A DNA stretch of 64,000 bases, taken from Leptospira sp. (GTDB lineage Bacteria; Spirochaetota; Leptospiria; Leptospirales; Leptospiraceae). Positions within the stretch are counted from its first letter, which is position 1, and each line of letters opens with the position of its first letter. The notes beneath the pieces were generated by a model, which saw only the letters and a program-made list of their open reading frames with translations, was not told the DNA's origin and made no database searches. Of this stretch, positions 48,561 to 57,408 are shown one piece after another. Position numbers and translations under genes: made by a program. Location of the stretch: NCBI GenBank assembly GCA_009991425.1, contig JAACWH010000019.1, positions 185,117-249,116 on the forward strand. The letters run 5' to 3'.

Positions 48561-49877
48561 TTATATCTCCAGAACTTTAGACGCTTTGTTCGCAATTGCG
48601 ATCGGTCGGTCTTGGCTATTATTAATTAATTTCTTGGGATTAACTCCAGCGTAACTGTAGAGACTTGCTATAAGATCTCGCACATGCATGACTGGACTAG
48701 ACTTTACTGCTTTTTCACCTTTCTCATCTGTTTCACCGAACACACGTCCTCTTGAAATCTTACCACCACCGATTAAGGTTGTCCACACTTTAGGATGATG
48801 GTCTCTGCCATCTCTTGATCCCACATCAGGAGTTCGTCCAAATTCAGAGGATAGCATAAAGATTGTCTGTTTCATTAATCCAGTTGATTCCAATTCTCCA
48901 AGTAAGGCTGCGATTCCTTGATCAGTCTCGGACATAATCTTAGTTATACGTGATTTATTATTATCATGAGTATCCCAACCACCAATAGATATTTGGATAA
49001 AAGGAACTTCGATCTCAGCAAGTTTCCTTGCCATAAGCATGGACTTTCCTTGCCAGGAGTCTCCATAGCTTTTGATGACTGATTCCTTTTCTTTTGACCA
49101 ATCAAAAGATGATATTTTATCCGAGTCTCGAAATTCACGAGCTGCAACGTGCATTTTGTCCCAAAGATCTAGATTTAAAGAATGGTTTTCTTGGTTGTAT
49201 TCAGTGTTTAAAGTGTCAAGAAAGCTTTCTCTTCGTAGGATACGATCTGTATCATATTTTCCCCAAGATGGTGTAATATTTGAAAGTGGTTTATTCGGAT
49301 CACCTACATGAAAGCCAGCATGCTCTACCTTGAGATAGCCTGGATCGCCAATCTTCCCATTTCTACCACCCATAGTCACATAACGAGGAAAATACGAAGA
49401 CGGTTTCTGGTTCAAGGATTTTACATAAGAAATCATGGCTCCCATATGAGGTAGGTCTGGAATTCCTACAGTTTCTGTCTGTCTATACCCTGTATTCAAA
49501 AGATGCTGAGCCATACCATGGTCACCATCTTCTGAGTAAGTAGATCTTATAACACTGAGTTTATGCAAATGTTTGGCTGTCTTTTGGAAAGGTTCAAGTA
49601 CAGATAGATTCCGAATAGAAGAACTCACTCGACCAAAGGCAGAATTTTTCTTAGGATCCAAAGTATCTACATGGCTCATACCGCCTTCCATATTGATGAA
49701 GATCACTGTCTTAATTGGTGAGGGAAGACTGAGGTCATCTGCTGCATCAGTGGATCTGGAAAATAAATCCGAGAAACTAAAGGCAGAAAGATCCGTTCTT
49801 GGAATTGTAAAACCAGCAAGCAAAGCAGCGGAAGCCTGCAAAAATTCTTTACGATTGAATGATGATTTAATTGACAT
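48561..49877 (-). CDS. DUF1501-family secreted protein
   Basis: 438 residues. The N-terminus (FNRKEFLQASAALLAGF) looks like a signal with an Arg-Lys pair and may use the Tat route. DUF1501 features are FINMEGGMSHVDTLDPK, ISIGGWDTHDNN, MLSSEFGRTPDVGSRDGRDH (start of a longer block) and the final ASLYSYAGVNPK. The fold is alkaline-phosphatase/sulfatase-like. The family is abundant in Planctomycetes, where it is next to DUF1549/DUF1553 genes, as here. The start overlaps the upstream gene by 11 bp. Function is not known. Confidence 0.85.
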   Translation of the reverse strand: MSIKSSFNRKEFLQASAALLAGFTIPRTDLSAFSFSDLFSRSTDAADDLSLPSPIKTVIFINMEGGMSHVDTLDPKKNSAFGRVSSSIRNLSVLEPFQKTAKHLHKLSVIRSTYSEDGDHGMAQHLLNTGYRQTETVGIPDLPHMGAMISYVKSLNQKPSSYFPRYVTMGGRNGKIGDPGYLKVEHAGFHVGDPNKPLSNITPSWGKYDTDRILRRESFLDTLNTEYNQENHSLNLDLWDKMHVAAREFRDSDKISSFDWSKEKESVIKSYGDSWQGKSMLMARKLAEIEVPFIQISIGGWDTHDNNKSRITKIMSETDQGIAALLGELESTGLMKQTIFMLSSEFGRTPDVGSRDGRDHHPKVWTTLIGGGKISRGRVFGETDEKGEKAVKSSPVMHVRDLIASLYSYAGVNPKKLINNSQDRPIAIANKASKVLEI

Positions 49878-51693
49878 GAAGAAACTCCTGACTATTCATT
49901 ATTGCCCAAACCCAATCTTGGAGGATTTGTCGTTCAAAGTGTCCGTCTCCTTTAGGTAGATTTGAAAGTAATAAGGCTCTTTCTTTTTCTTTCATCTCAC
50001 GACCTAATAGAATGATAAAGGGGTCATTCACAACAGAACTCATAGATTTCGAGGCTTCAAAATTTTTAACAGATTGAGAGTCCTTCCCTCCAAAATCCCA
50101 GGCAGCCTTGCCTGTTAATCTTCCATTCATGAGAGTTAAGACTTGGTCAATAGTAATCTCAGAATGATCATCATCCACATCAGTTCGGTTCCCCGATCCA
50201 AAGATGGCAAGAAATTGATTTGGTCTGGGAGGTCTTTCCATCTGAGATGCAAATTTTATATCTTTTTGATCCTTATCTGGAACTCTCAATGCACCTTTTC
50301 CTTTTAAATCTATTTTTTTTGGAAAAAAGTTACTTAATCTTCGTTCGCTGAAAAGCCATTTAGGTTGGTCGACTTCCAAGGTTCCCTTAACAATAGAGTT
50401 CATTAATTGATCGGGATCCATTCTTCTTGATGGAAAAAATTGTATATGATTTGATTTCTCATCTTCGTTAGCGGGAGTTCTTCTCGCATAGGCCTGGGAA
50501 TTTACAATATAATAAACTAACTCTTTGATAGAATGATTTTTCTCTAAGAAGACTTGGTCTAGATGATTCAAAACATCTTCTGCATAAACTACCGTTCCAC
50601 TGTTCCAATCATCTTCTGGTGTAAAAAATGCCCAGCCCATCAATTCCTTCCAGATTCGGTTGATGATAACTTTTCGAAATCGTGGATTTTCTCTAGCGAC
50701 TAACCAATCTACAAAAACCTTTCTTCTGTCTTCACCCGGTTTAATCTCCGGAATCGTTCCGTCTGGAAATTTTGGCTGAACTAAATCCCCGCCAGGCTTA
50801 TCATCTTTGATGGGAAAACGTATGCCAAGGTTCGCCTCATAGAATAGTTTACCATATTTTAATTTATGCTTTTCTGTGAATTTCTGACGTTCTTCCTTGG
50901 ATTTCTTATTCCAAAAAGTTTGGTCCCATTCTCGATTCCTGTCTTTAACAATCTTTTGTTGCTTAAGAGGAAGATTTTCTATATCTTCGTTTGGGATATT
51001 GGGAATATTTTCTCCTTCGAAACGTTTCTCATCCCACCAATTCGTTCTATAGAATTGCTGACTGAAAAAAGCTGCTATAGCATAGTAATCCCTCTGTGTA
51101 AAACTTTTATCAAATTTATCATCATGGCATCTTGCACAGCCAACACGCTTTGCATAAAAAACTCTCCCCACATATTCTGCTACTTGCAAGGGGTCTGCAG
51201 AATCTCTTGCAAAAAAATGACCTGCTGGATTTTTCTCAAGATCTCCATCGGCAGTTAGCATTTCTCTAACCATTTGATCGTAAGGTTTATTATCGTGAAG
51301 CGAGCTTGCTAAATAATTATAAAATCCACCATATACTTCATTTCTTCTATTGGTTTGCTCACGAAATAAGGAACCAAGTTTTGTTGCCCAGTATTCTGCA
51401 AATTCAGGACTTTTTAAATATTGAATACTTGTTAGCCTAAGTTTTTCGGTCTCATTACTCTTTGCAAAATCTAAAGACTCCTTACCATCAGGAATGGTTC
51501 CTCTTAAGTGAAGAGAAAGTCTTCGAAGTAGATTGGAATCATGAGTGGATTCCAATTTTGATTTGGTATATTTGGCATATACTTTATCGAGATTCTCAGA
51601 TTCAAAATCTACATTTGCACTAGAAAGGGTGATCCAGGCAGCAGAAAGAAGGGGAATGGAAAGTAGAAGTAGGATTCTTAACTTAGCAATCAT
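49867..51693 (-). CDS. DUF1549/DUF1553 secreted cytochrome-like protein
   Basis: 608 residues with an N-terminal signal (LRILLLLSIPLLSAAWI). DUF1549 covers about residues 35-230 and includes a CxxCH haem motif in VGCARCHDDKFDKSFTQRDY. DUF1553 covers about 325-600, with FVDWLVARENPRFRKVIINR and NHLDQVFLEKNHSIKELVYY. The pair DUF1549/1553 plus DUF1501 is a Planctomycete hallmark of unknown role, perhaps polysaccharide or organic sulfate use. It is the first gene of the unit, 45 bp from the queD homologue. Confidence 0.86.
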   Translation of the reverse strand: MIAKLRILLLLSIPLLSAAWITLSSANVDFESENLDKVYAKYTKSKLESTHDSNLLRRLSLHLRGTIPDGKESLDFAKSNETEKLRLTSIQYLKSPEFAEYWATKLGSLFREQTNRRNEVYGGFYNYLASSLHDNKPYDQMVREMLTADGDLEKNPAGHFFARDSADPLQVAEYVGRVFYAKRVGCARCHDDKFDKSFTQRDYYAIAAFFSQQFYRTNWWDEKRFEGENIPNIPNEDIENLPLKQQKIVKDRNREWDQTFWNKKSKEERQKFTEKHKLKYGKLFYEANLGIRFPIKDDKPGGDLVQPKFPDGTIPEIKPGEDRRKVFVDWLVARENPRFRKVIINRIWKELMGWAFFTPEDDWNSGTVVYAEDVLNHLDQVFLEKNHSIKELVYYIVNSQAYARRTPANEDEKSNHIQFFPSRRMDPDQLMNSIVKGTLEVDQPKWLFSERRLSNFFPKKIDLKGKGALRVPDKDQKDIKFASQMERPPRPNQFLAIFGSGNRTDVDDDHSEITIDQVLTLMNGRLTGKAAWDFGGKDSQSVKNFEASKSMSSVVNDPFIILLGREMKEKERALLLSNLPKGDGHFERQILQDWVWAIMNSQEFLHVN

Positions 51694-51738
51694 AGGAGCA
51701 AGAATACTACTCTAGGATTTATTCGGCAAGACCTTAAT

Positions 51739-52146
51739 TTAAGGATTACTAGGTTCGTAGTAGGCTAGATTTTCGGGGCCTTCGTGAATAACGATTCGTT
51801 TGACTATGCCACCCGTATTATCAACCTCTGATTTTAATCCATGATAGAACCATTTGGCAATATTCTCAGAGGTTGGGTTGACACCTTTGAAGTCAGGTAG
51901 ATCATTAATCAAGGTATGTTCTAGAGTATCTATTAATTCACGTAATTTTTTCTTTGCATCCATGAAATCATAAGATATTCCATCTTCTCGGAGCCCTTTC
52001 TTTCCAGTGAGGTAGACCTCTACCTTCCAGGAATGGCCATGGTGGGGCTCATCACTACCATCGGCAAAGTATTTGTATAGATAGTGAGAGGACTCGAATC
52101 TACCTTCGATTCTAATGTAAAAATTGCCTTTTTCTTCTAGAAACAT
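51739..52146 (-). CDS. 6-pyruvoyl-tetrahydropterin synthase/QueD-family protein
   Basis: 135 residues. Zinc ligands are His21 in FESSHYL and His36/His38 in the HGH motif (PHHGHSWKV). Catalytic-type His is in LEHTLIND, and Glu in VIHEGPE. The usual Cys four residues before HGH (CxxxHGH in QueD) is replaced by Asp32 (DEPHHGH). This may mean a different reaction, as in the PTPS-III types that use Glu. PTSENIAKWF is conserved. No other queuosine or folate genes are adjacent. Confidence 0.85.
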   Translation of the reverse strand: MFLEEKGNFYIRIEGRFESSHYLYKYFADGSDEPHHGHSWKVEVYLTGKKGLREDGISYDFMDAKKKLRELIDTLEHTLINDLPDFKGVNPTSENIAKWFYHGLKSEVDNTGGIVKRIVIHEGPENLAYYEPSNP

Positions 52147-52211
52147 AGTACTTGACTTTATCTCATTCGTCTAAATATTGTATAGTAAAAAGAATTGGAA
52201 AGAGTGGTATC

Positions 52212-52439
52212 ATGACAGAATCTACAGAAACACGATTTTATAAAGAAATGACAGTTGGGGAAGCAATGTCTCTCCACCCAGAAGCAGGAATCGTATTTTC
52301 TAGCTACCATCTAGGTGGCTGTTCACATTGTTCGATTAATGAACTAGAGACTATCGAACAAGTATGTATGGGTTACGGAGTAGAAGTTGAAGTTCTTGTT
52401 GATAGCTTGAACAATCTACTTGAAGATTCCGAAGATTAA
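52212..52439 (+). CDS. DUF1858-family protein
   Basis: 75 residues from ATG 52212, which has GGAAAGAG upstream; the frame is open further back to a TTG at 52152, but that would add residues outside the family. MTVGEAMSLHPEAGIVFSSY and GGCSHCSINELETIEQVC match DUF1858, a small domain also found next to hybrid-cluster or Fe-S scaffold proteins. The Cys pair CSHC may bind metal. Function unknown. Followed by two hairpins. Confidence 0.8.
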   Translation: MTESTETRFYKEMTVGEAMSLHPEAGIVFSSYHLGGCSHCSINELETIEQVCMGYGVEVEVLVDSLNNLLEDSED

Positions 52440-52465
52440 TAAAGATTCTCTATAAATTTTCAAAA

Positions 52466-52529
52466 GCCCAGGTTTTCTGGGTTTGTAAAAAATAAAAAAC
52501 CTTGGGTACAATTGTTCCAAGGTTTTTTT
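52466..52529. terminator. Two tandem hairpins between DUF1858 and cheX genes
   Basis: The first stem is CCCAG (52467-52471) with CTGGG (52477-52481), followed by TTTG. The second is AAAAAACCTTGG (52494-52505) with CCAAGGTTTTTT (52517-52528), a perfect 12-bp stem with T tracts in both directions. The second is a clear bidirectional terminator for the convergent genes. Confidence 0.85.
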
Positions 52530-52558
52530 ATGTTTAGATCGATTGGAAAAATTTTTAT

Positions 52559-53023
52559 TTAAGCAATTGCTACGTTTACTTCCACTCTTCCAAATTTGGA
52601 ATATAGGTTGATCTGTAGTGTAGGTTTATTGTTGAATTTAATAGTCGTGGAGCGTGCTTCTACAATGTTCGGTGTAGTGATTTCTATGGACTGCCCTGCA
52701 GAGGTAAAGATATTCATCGCATTACCTGTAGTCATGTTGGCAATCTCACCCATCATATCTTTGTATTCATTCTTGATATCAGATAGACTCATTCCGGGAA
52801 CCAATCTCCCAGAGATTTTATAAGCAGTATCATAATTCATACTATATACAACTTCACCACTAAAAGAACCAATGACTCCAACAATGATTGCTAACTCATG
52901 AGAAGGAGCAGGGGAATCTTTGATTCCAATCTTCCCACGAATTAAATCAGATTGTAGAACATCTCTAAAAACGATAGTAGCTGCTTCCAGAAATGGGTTG
53001 ATAAAATCTGCTTTTATCTGCAT
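52559..53023 (-). CDS. cheX: CheX-family chemotaxis phosphatase-like protein
   Basis: 154 residues. CheX dephosphorylates CheY-P in spirochaetes and other bacteria. The family core is visible: INPFLEAATIVF at the start, LAIIVGVIGSFSGEVVYSM, and the active-site-type helix GEIANMTTGNAMNIF, holding the Glu and Asn used for CheY binding. It begins directly at the stop of the PpiD-like gene (53023), so it is cotranscribed with it. No other chemotaxis gene is in the window; leptospires have several CheX-like proteins. Confidence 0.82.
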   Translation of the reverse strand: MQIKADFINPFLEAATIVFRDVLQSDLIRGKIGIKDSPAPSHELAIIVGVIGSFSGEVVYSMNYDTAYKISGRLVPGMSLSDIKNEYKDMMGEIANMTTGNAMNIFTSAGQSIEITTPNIVEARSTTIKFNNKPTLQINLYSKFGRVEVNVAIA

Positions 53024-54258
53024 TACTGAGCCTCTACCCTTAGATTGCGATACAATGGATTTTCTTTGCCAAGTGATTGGTTCATCTCAAGAAAAAAGGA
53101 AAATAACATTCTAGATTCATCTAATTTGGGTTCTACAGTTTCAGCAACAGCTTTTGATTCAGGAATTTTTAAGTCAGTGAATTCTACAAAAATAAGCTTA
53201 TCATTGGATTTGTATGGTCCACCTACTTTATTGGATCCAAATCCAAGGCCACTCAAGTCTTGCAAGAACACTGTATCTTGAGTTAGACGATATGTCTGGC
53301 CATTGCTTGTAATCGCACTTAAGTCTTGTATACTAAGGTTTGATACCGTAATTGGCTTTTCTTTGAGCTCAAGAGCCAGTTCATCTAGGCTAGCGCCTTT
53401 TTCCCGTTTCGCTTTTAGGCTAGACTTCATATCTTCAACTGCTCGGTTTTTCTTTTCCAATCTCATTTTACTAATAAGAATGTTCTTACGAGCTTCGAAA
53501 CTAAGAGGCTTCCCCTCTGGGTCTTTAGGAGTGTTGCCAGCTTTAGTTTCTTTATCATATTCTTTCTTAGCATCTTCATCACTTATTACAAGGGTAGATT
53601 CTACTAGGGTTGTCAGATCGCTATCATTTATGCTAACAAGTCTTAATGAAATCTTTGTATTTTCAGCTTCTTTTTGAACGGCTTGATCAGAACTAGTTTT
53701 ATAGTATTCTGCTCTTAGGAAGCTATCGAATAGAGAAAGAGCAGTTGCCTTTTCTGTTCGAAAATGCATAGGATCTGCTCGTAGTATATTTTTGTAAATT
53801 TCTTCAGCAGAGCGAATGTCTTCTTCACCATAACCTGCTTGTGTGGAAGATTGTTTGTAAAGTTCACGAGCCTGCCTCGAAAGTTCTCGTTTAATTGCTA
53901 AATCTGAGACTTGGTATCCATAAGATTCAGCTAATTCATTTGCTATATAAACTGTTCGAATTGTTTCATATGCACAATTGGAAAGCATTTCTTCATTACC
54001 TGCAAGCTGAGGAGCATAGTCTTGGTAACGATAGTAGCAGTCTTTTCTGGCTGAATTAAAATAATCCATTTGAATAGAACGATCACCTACAGAACCTGCA
54101 GTTGTGCTCATCCTTCCAGTTATTTGGTCAATTAAGTTGTTTTCTAAGTCACCAGGTAAAAAAGTAACAATCAACATCAATACAAGTACGGCGAGGAATA
54201 ATCCAATAACGGATCTCCAAATGATCTGCCCTATAGAGGTAGGTTTTTCTTCAAGCAT
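53023..54258 (-). CDS. Membrane-anchored SurA/PpiD-like chaperone
   Basis: 411 residues. One N-terminal membrane helix (about 13-32, VIGLFLAVLVLMLIVTFL) anchors a large extracytoplasmic part. The helical region (about 75-200, ELAESYGYQVSDLAIKREL) resembles the SurA/PpiD N-domain, and the C-terminal 270-400 region (FLQDLSGLGFGSNKVGGPY) resembles a degenerate parvulin domain. This suggests a periplasmic folding helper. The match is by layout, not strong motifs. It is directly upstream of cheX and divergent from the gene at 54358. Confidence 0.65.
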   Translation of the reverse strand: MLEEKPTSIGQIIWRSVIGLFLAVLVLMLIVTFLPGDLENNLIDQITGRMSTTAGSVGDRSIQMDYFNSARKDCYYRYQDYAPQLAGNEEMLSNCAYETIRTVYIANELAESYGYQVSDLAIKRELSRQARELYKQSSTQAGYGEEDIRSAEEIYKNILRADPMHFRTEKATALSLFDSFLRAEYYKTSSDQAVQKEAENTKISLRLVSINDSDLTTLVESTLVISDEDAKKEYDKETKAGNTPKDPEGKPLSFEARKNILISKMRLEKKNRAVEDMKSSLKAKREKGASLDELALELKEKPITVSNLSIQDLSAITSNGQTYRLTQDTVFLQDLSGLGFGSNKVGGPYKSNDKLIFVEFTDLKIPESKAVAETVEPKLDESRMLFSFFLEMNQSLGKENPLYRNLRVEAQ

Positions 54259-54357
54259 TCTGACTTCCTACATTGAATTCAAAATTATGGCGCTTTTCTG
54301 TAAACCAAGAAAATTCTACTACAGATTGACCCTCTAAAGATAGATAATAAAAGTAAG

Positions 54358-55086
54358 ATGCTTTATATCGCCTTTGTGATGATTTTAGTGGGAGTGCTTT
54401 GCTTCTTGTATGTTTCTTTTTCTTCTGCAGAAGATTCTAAGCAAGGTATGAACCCAAATTTTGCAGGAAATCTTGAATCCTCACACGTACAACCAGGAAG
54501 GCGTAGAAATCTTATGGCTGAATCGCAAAAACGAGAAGTACTTATGAACACTAAAGATCATTCTTCAGTCAACCAAGAAATGGAAGCTAGGATACTTGCG
54601 GAAAGAAGTTTTTCACAACCAAGATATGATGAGACCGATGTAATTTATACGAATCCTGTAGCAGAAATCAAAACGACGAAACCTGATGTAGTTGAATCAG
54701 TTGAAATTTTGGGAGCCCAAGGGCAAAATTTGCAGCCTCAACCAGAATCCAGACTCTCAATCCAAGGCTTACTTTTCACTGATACGAAAGGAAAGATTCC
54801 TTTTGAAGAGAAGCATTTTAAGGAATTGCAATTTAATGAGTCTTCTTTTGATGATTTGAAAAGAATTGGCGAGGGAGTTCTCAATGAGGAGAATGGTCGT
54901 TTGATATTCCAAGTAAAAAACCAATCCTTCACTTATGAGCCTAGAGATTTGAAGCAAATTGTATTCCTAGATGAAGCAGTTGTATTTTTACCTTCTAGAA
55001 ACGATATTCCATCACCTGTTTTCTTTACAGAATCCGCAGATGAACTAAAGGCATTCTTCGCTCAAGCAGAAGAAAAATTAGCCTAA
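54358..55086 (+). CDS. Membrane-anchored hypothetical protein
   Basis: 242 residues. One N-terminal helix (about 3-23) is followed by a polar, probably disordered stretch (25-135) and a compact alpha/beta domain (about 140-242), with QGLLFTDTKGKIPFEEKHF and IVFLDEAVVFLPS. No family recognised. Divergent from the SurA/PpiD-like gene; the promoter region is the 99 bp between them. Confidence 0.6.
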   Translation: MLYIAFVMILVGVLCFLYVSFSSAEDSKQGMNPNFAGNLESSHVQPGRRRNLMAESQKREVLMNTKDHSSVNQEMEARILAERSFSQPRYDETDVIYTNPVAEIKTTKPDVVESVEILGAQGQNLQPQPESRLSIQGLLFTDTKGKIPFEEKHFKELQFNESSFDDLKRIGEGVLNEENGRLIFQVKNQSFTYEPRDLKQIVFLDEAVVFLPSRNDIPSPVFFTESADELKAFFAQAEEKLA

Positions 55087-55231
55087 TAAGCTCTTATTTA
55101 TTTATACAACTTATTTTCCTAAGAATTAAAGATTCCCTCTTTGAAAATTAAGCATAAAAATACTTTGTTAGTAAAAAAGTATTGCCATCTATTTGTAGTT
55201 ATGATTATTTAGCTCCAAAAGGGGTTAGTTT

Positions 55232-55627
55232 ATGCTAAAAAATGTTATTCGGATATTTTCCGTCGTATTATTGCTATTAATCTTTAACAACTGCAACCAG
55301 CCGGTGATTGGTGGAATCAATAGAAATAATATACTAGGTTCTGAGGCGAAGAAGAAAATTCAAGAAGCAGGAAACCGCGCTGATTTGTTTTACCTAAATA
55401 CTATTGCAGGTGCTGGAATTAATAGTTCAGAAAGTTTATTGTTTCGACTCGCTAATGGAGAATTGATCGCTATTTCCATAAATCTAGTAGATCGAAAATA
55501 TTATAAACGAGATTCTGTTGATTCTTGTGTTTCTAATATATATGCATTTATACTTATTTTGGAAAGCTTTGTAACTACCTCATTGACCTGTGATATTGAA
55601 GAAGCAGGGGTTTTCGAATTTGATTGA
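55232..55627 (+). CDS. Putative lipoprotein
   Basis: 131 residues. Signal peptide IFSVVLLLLIFNNC with Cys21 as the likely lipid-bearing residue. The mature part has a short conserved-looking SEAKKKIQEAGNRADLFYL helix and two further Cys (in DSCVSN and LTCDIE) that may form a disulfide. Ribosome site AGGGGTT precedes the ATG. Family resemblance is to small Leptospira-specific lipoproteins; role unknown. Confidence 0.65.
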   Translation: MLKNVIRIFSVVLLLLIFNNCNQPVIGGINRNNILGSEAKKKIQEAGNRADLFYLNTIAGAGINSSESLLFRLANGELIAISINLVDRKYYKRDSVDSCVSNIYAFILILESFVTTSLTCDIEEAGVFEFD

Positions 55628-55679
55628 TAGCTAATTCGTTCGAAAATCGCTTTACATAAATTCAAGTGAGATCGAGTCT

Positions 55680-56441
55680 TTGGATATGCAGAAGTTTTGT
55701 TTTATTTCTACTCGGAATTGTTTGAGTGTTTTTCTAGCATACATCGTATTAGTTCCACTAGTTAGTCAGACGAACACGAATAGAAGTCCAGTTATAAGAA
55801 GAGAGATCATCTTTCATGATTTGAATCCGCCTAAGATTGAGAAGGATTATAATTTTTATAACTCAGTAAAGGATATAACTTCCTATTTACCATTTGAGAC
55901 AAGTATCTCTCATAATTTAGGCTATTACTATTATGATGCATTTTTAAAGGATGGAACGCATATTAGATACTCTATCAAAGGGGAAAGAAAACTCTTTGAA
56001 AAATGCAGTGGTGAAATTTGTTACACTATCACCAATCGAAACTTTTTGGGCATAAGCAATTATGGAACTGAGTGGGCGAAGGGAGATTATTACAATGAAG
56101 AGGAATTTAAAACTAAATCGGGTAACACGGCAGCATTTATTGTAACAGAAAGAGATTTTTATATATACAATGGTTATACAAATCAATGGATAGATTTTTC
56201 TTTGGATGGGGAAAGAATTCTCGGAGTTGCTAATAAAAATGAATTAGCTGCTGTAGTAACTGATCGTAGAATTATAGGTATCTATTTACCCGACCAAAAA
56301 ATGCAAGAATTGTCCATCCTCTTATTTCGGATGCATCGATTCGAAATCAAAGAAAACCTCATTCATTTTTATGGAGGTGGGTATTTGTATCGCTATGACC
56401 CTTTCAAAGAAGGAATAGAGACGATAAGTATTTGGCGTTGA
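55680..56441 (+). CDS. Secreted hypothetical protein
   Basis: 253 residues from TTG 55680; ATG 55686 two codons later is an equally good start. An N-terminal hydrophobic segment (CLSVFLAYIVLVPLVSQ) suggests export. The rest is beta-rich with many Tyr and Asn (NLGYYYYDAFLKDGTHIRYS, FYIYNGYTNQWIDFSLDG), somewhat like a beta-propeller, but no family is recognised. It ends at a strong inverted repeat shared with the convergent lipoprotein gene. Confidence 0.6.
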   Translation: MDMQKFCFISTRNCLSVFLAYIVLVPLVSQTNTNRSPVIRREIIFHDLNPPKIEKDYNFYNSVKDITSYLPFETSISHNLGYYYYDAFLKDGTHIRYSIKGERKLFEKCSGEICYTITNRNFLGISNYGTEWAKGDYYNEEEFKTKSGNTAAFIVTERDFYIYNGYTNQWIDFSLDGERILGVANKNELAAVVTDRRIIGIYLPDQKMQELSILLFRMHRFEIKENLIHFYGGGYLYRYDPFKEGIETISIWR

Positions 56442-56465
56442 ATTGGGAATTTTGTTTGTTTTATC

Positions 56466-56496
56466 AGTCCAATCAATTTTATAAATCGATTGGACT
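56466..56496. terminator. Bidirectional terminator hairpin
   Basis: AGTCCAATCAATTT (56466-56479) pairs with AAATCGATTGGACT (56483-56496) over 14 positions with one mismatch, around a 3-base loop. It lies between two convergent genes, with TAATAGTTTT after it on the forward strand. Confidence 0.75.
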
Positions 56497-56517
56497 AATA
56501 GTTTTAAGCTTAATTTT

Positions 56518-57357
56518 TTATTTAAGCGCGCTTCTTTTTTTCTGAGCTAGTTCATACCAGTATCCACCAACGGATTGGTATGCATTTATTACCACATCTA
56601 GAAATTTCTTCTCTGCATTTTCTTTCGTTGGATCAGCTCCTAAATAATAGTATTCTCTTAGGTAATTTTCTTTTCTTGATTTAATTAACTCTTGTGCATC
56701 TTCTAAATGCATTGCAACTTTTATCGTATCGAATATTTCAGTTATACTTGTATTGTCAGCAGGGATACCAAAAACATTTTCATTTAAAGTTCTTTCTACT
56801 TTGCCCATATGAATTCCTAAGAATTTTATCTCTCCACCTTTGGCAGAAATAGGCAAAGCTTTATAGGATTTGAATGGATCTAATGGGAAAGAGCGTATTA
56901 CAGTTTTTGAACAATTGTTCCCACAGCTAACAACATAAGTGTATGTAATATTTGAAACAACATACTCTTTTTTTGGTTCTAATGTAAGCAGAACGAAAAA
57001 AGGCTGTATATATCCAATTTTAGATTCAGCGTATTGAACTTTATCGACTTCTTCTAATTTTACTGGCTCTTCAATCCCATAAGGGCTGATTTTTACGACT
57101 CCATTCTTTAAGTCCTTGGAAACTACTTCAGAAAATGTAGCACTAACCCCTGCAAAAGTGGCCCCATTATCAGAGCTGAAAAGCCCGTTTGAATGTTCGG
57201 GGTTGTAGGCAAATAAACCTACCCCAACCATACCGTGGTTCTTCTTTTCACTTTCTGTTAATGGGGAAGGGATTCTAACAACGGTAGTGGTACAATTGAC
57301 CATAATCATTGTAAACGCGAATAAAAAAAACATTTTAAACTGGAAATTGATTGACAT
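56518..57357 (-). CDS. Putative lipoprotein
   Basis: 279 residues. Signal peptide FFLFAFTMIMVNC with Cys22. The mature protein has a GMVGVGLFAYNPEH strand region, a CGNNC pair in the middle that could form a disulfide, and a helical C-terminus (DAQELIKSRKENYLREYYYL). No family recognised. It is divergent from another lipoprotein gene at 57409, with only 51 bp between the two starts. Confidence 0.65.
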   Translation of the reverse strand: MSINFQFKMFFLFAFTMIMVNCTTTVVRIPSPLTESEKKNHGMVGVGLFAYNPEHSNGLFSSDNGATFAGVSATFSEVVSKDLKNGVVKISPYGIEEPVKLEEVDKVQYAESKIGYIQPFFVLLTLEPKKEYVVSNITYTYVVSCGNNCSKTVIRSFPLDPFKSYKALPISAKGGEIKFLGIHMGKVERTLNENVFGIPADNTSITEIFDTIKVAMHLEDAQELIKSRKENYLREYYYLGADPTKENAEKKFLDVVINAYQSVGGYWYELAQKKRSALK

Positions 57358-57408
57358 ACTTTTTAATCCTATAAGTTTTTAGGCAATCTAAAGAAAGAGT
57401 TAAATAAT

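Noticed and set aside
49573..51258. Forward frames of 128 and 130 residues in the DUF1501 and DUF1549 genes
   Set aside because: They are antisense to well-conserved proteins and have no ribosome sites.
53303..53677. 124-residue forward frame
   Set aside because: Antisense to the SurA/PpiD-like gene, Ser/Arg-rich and without homology.
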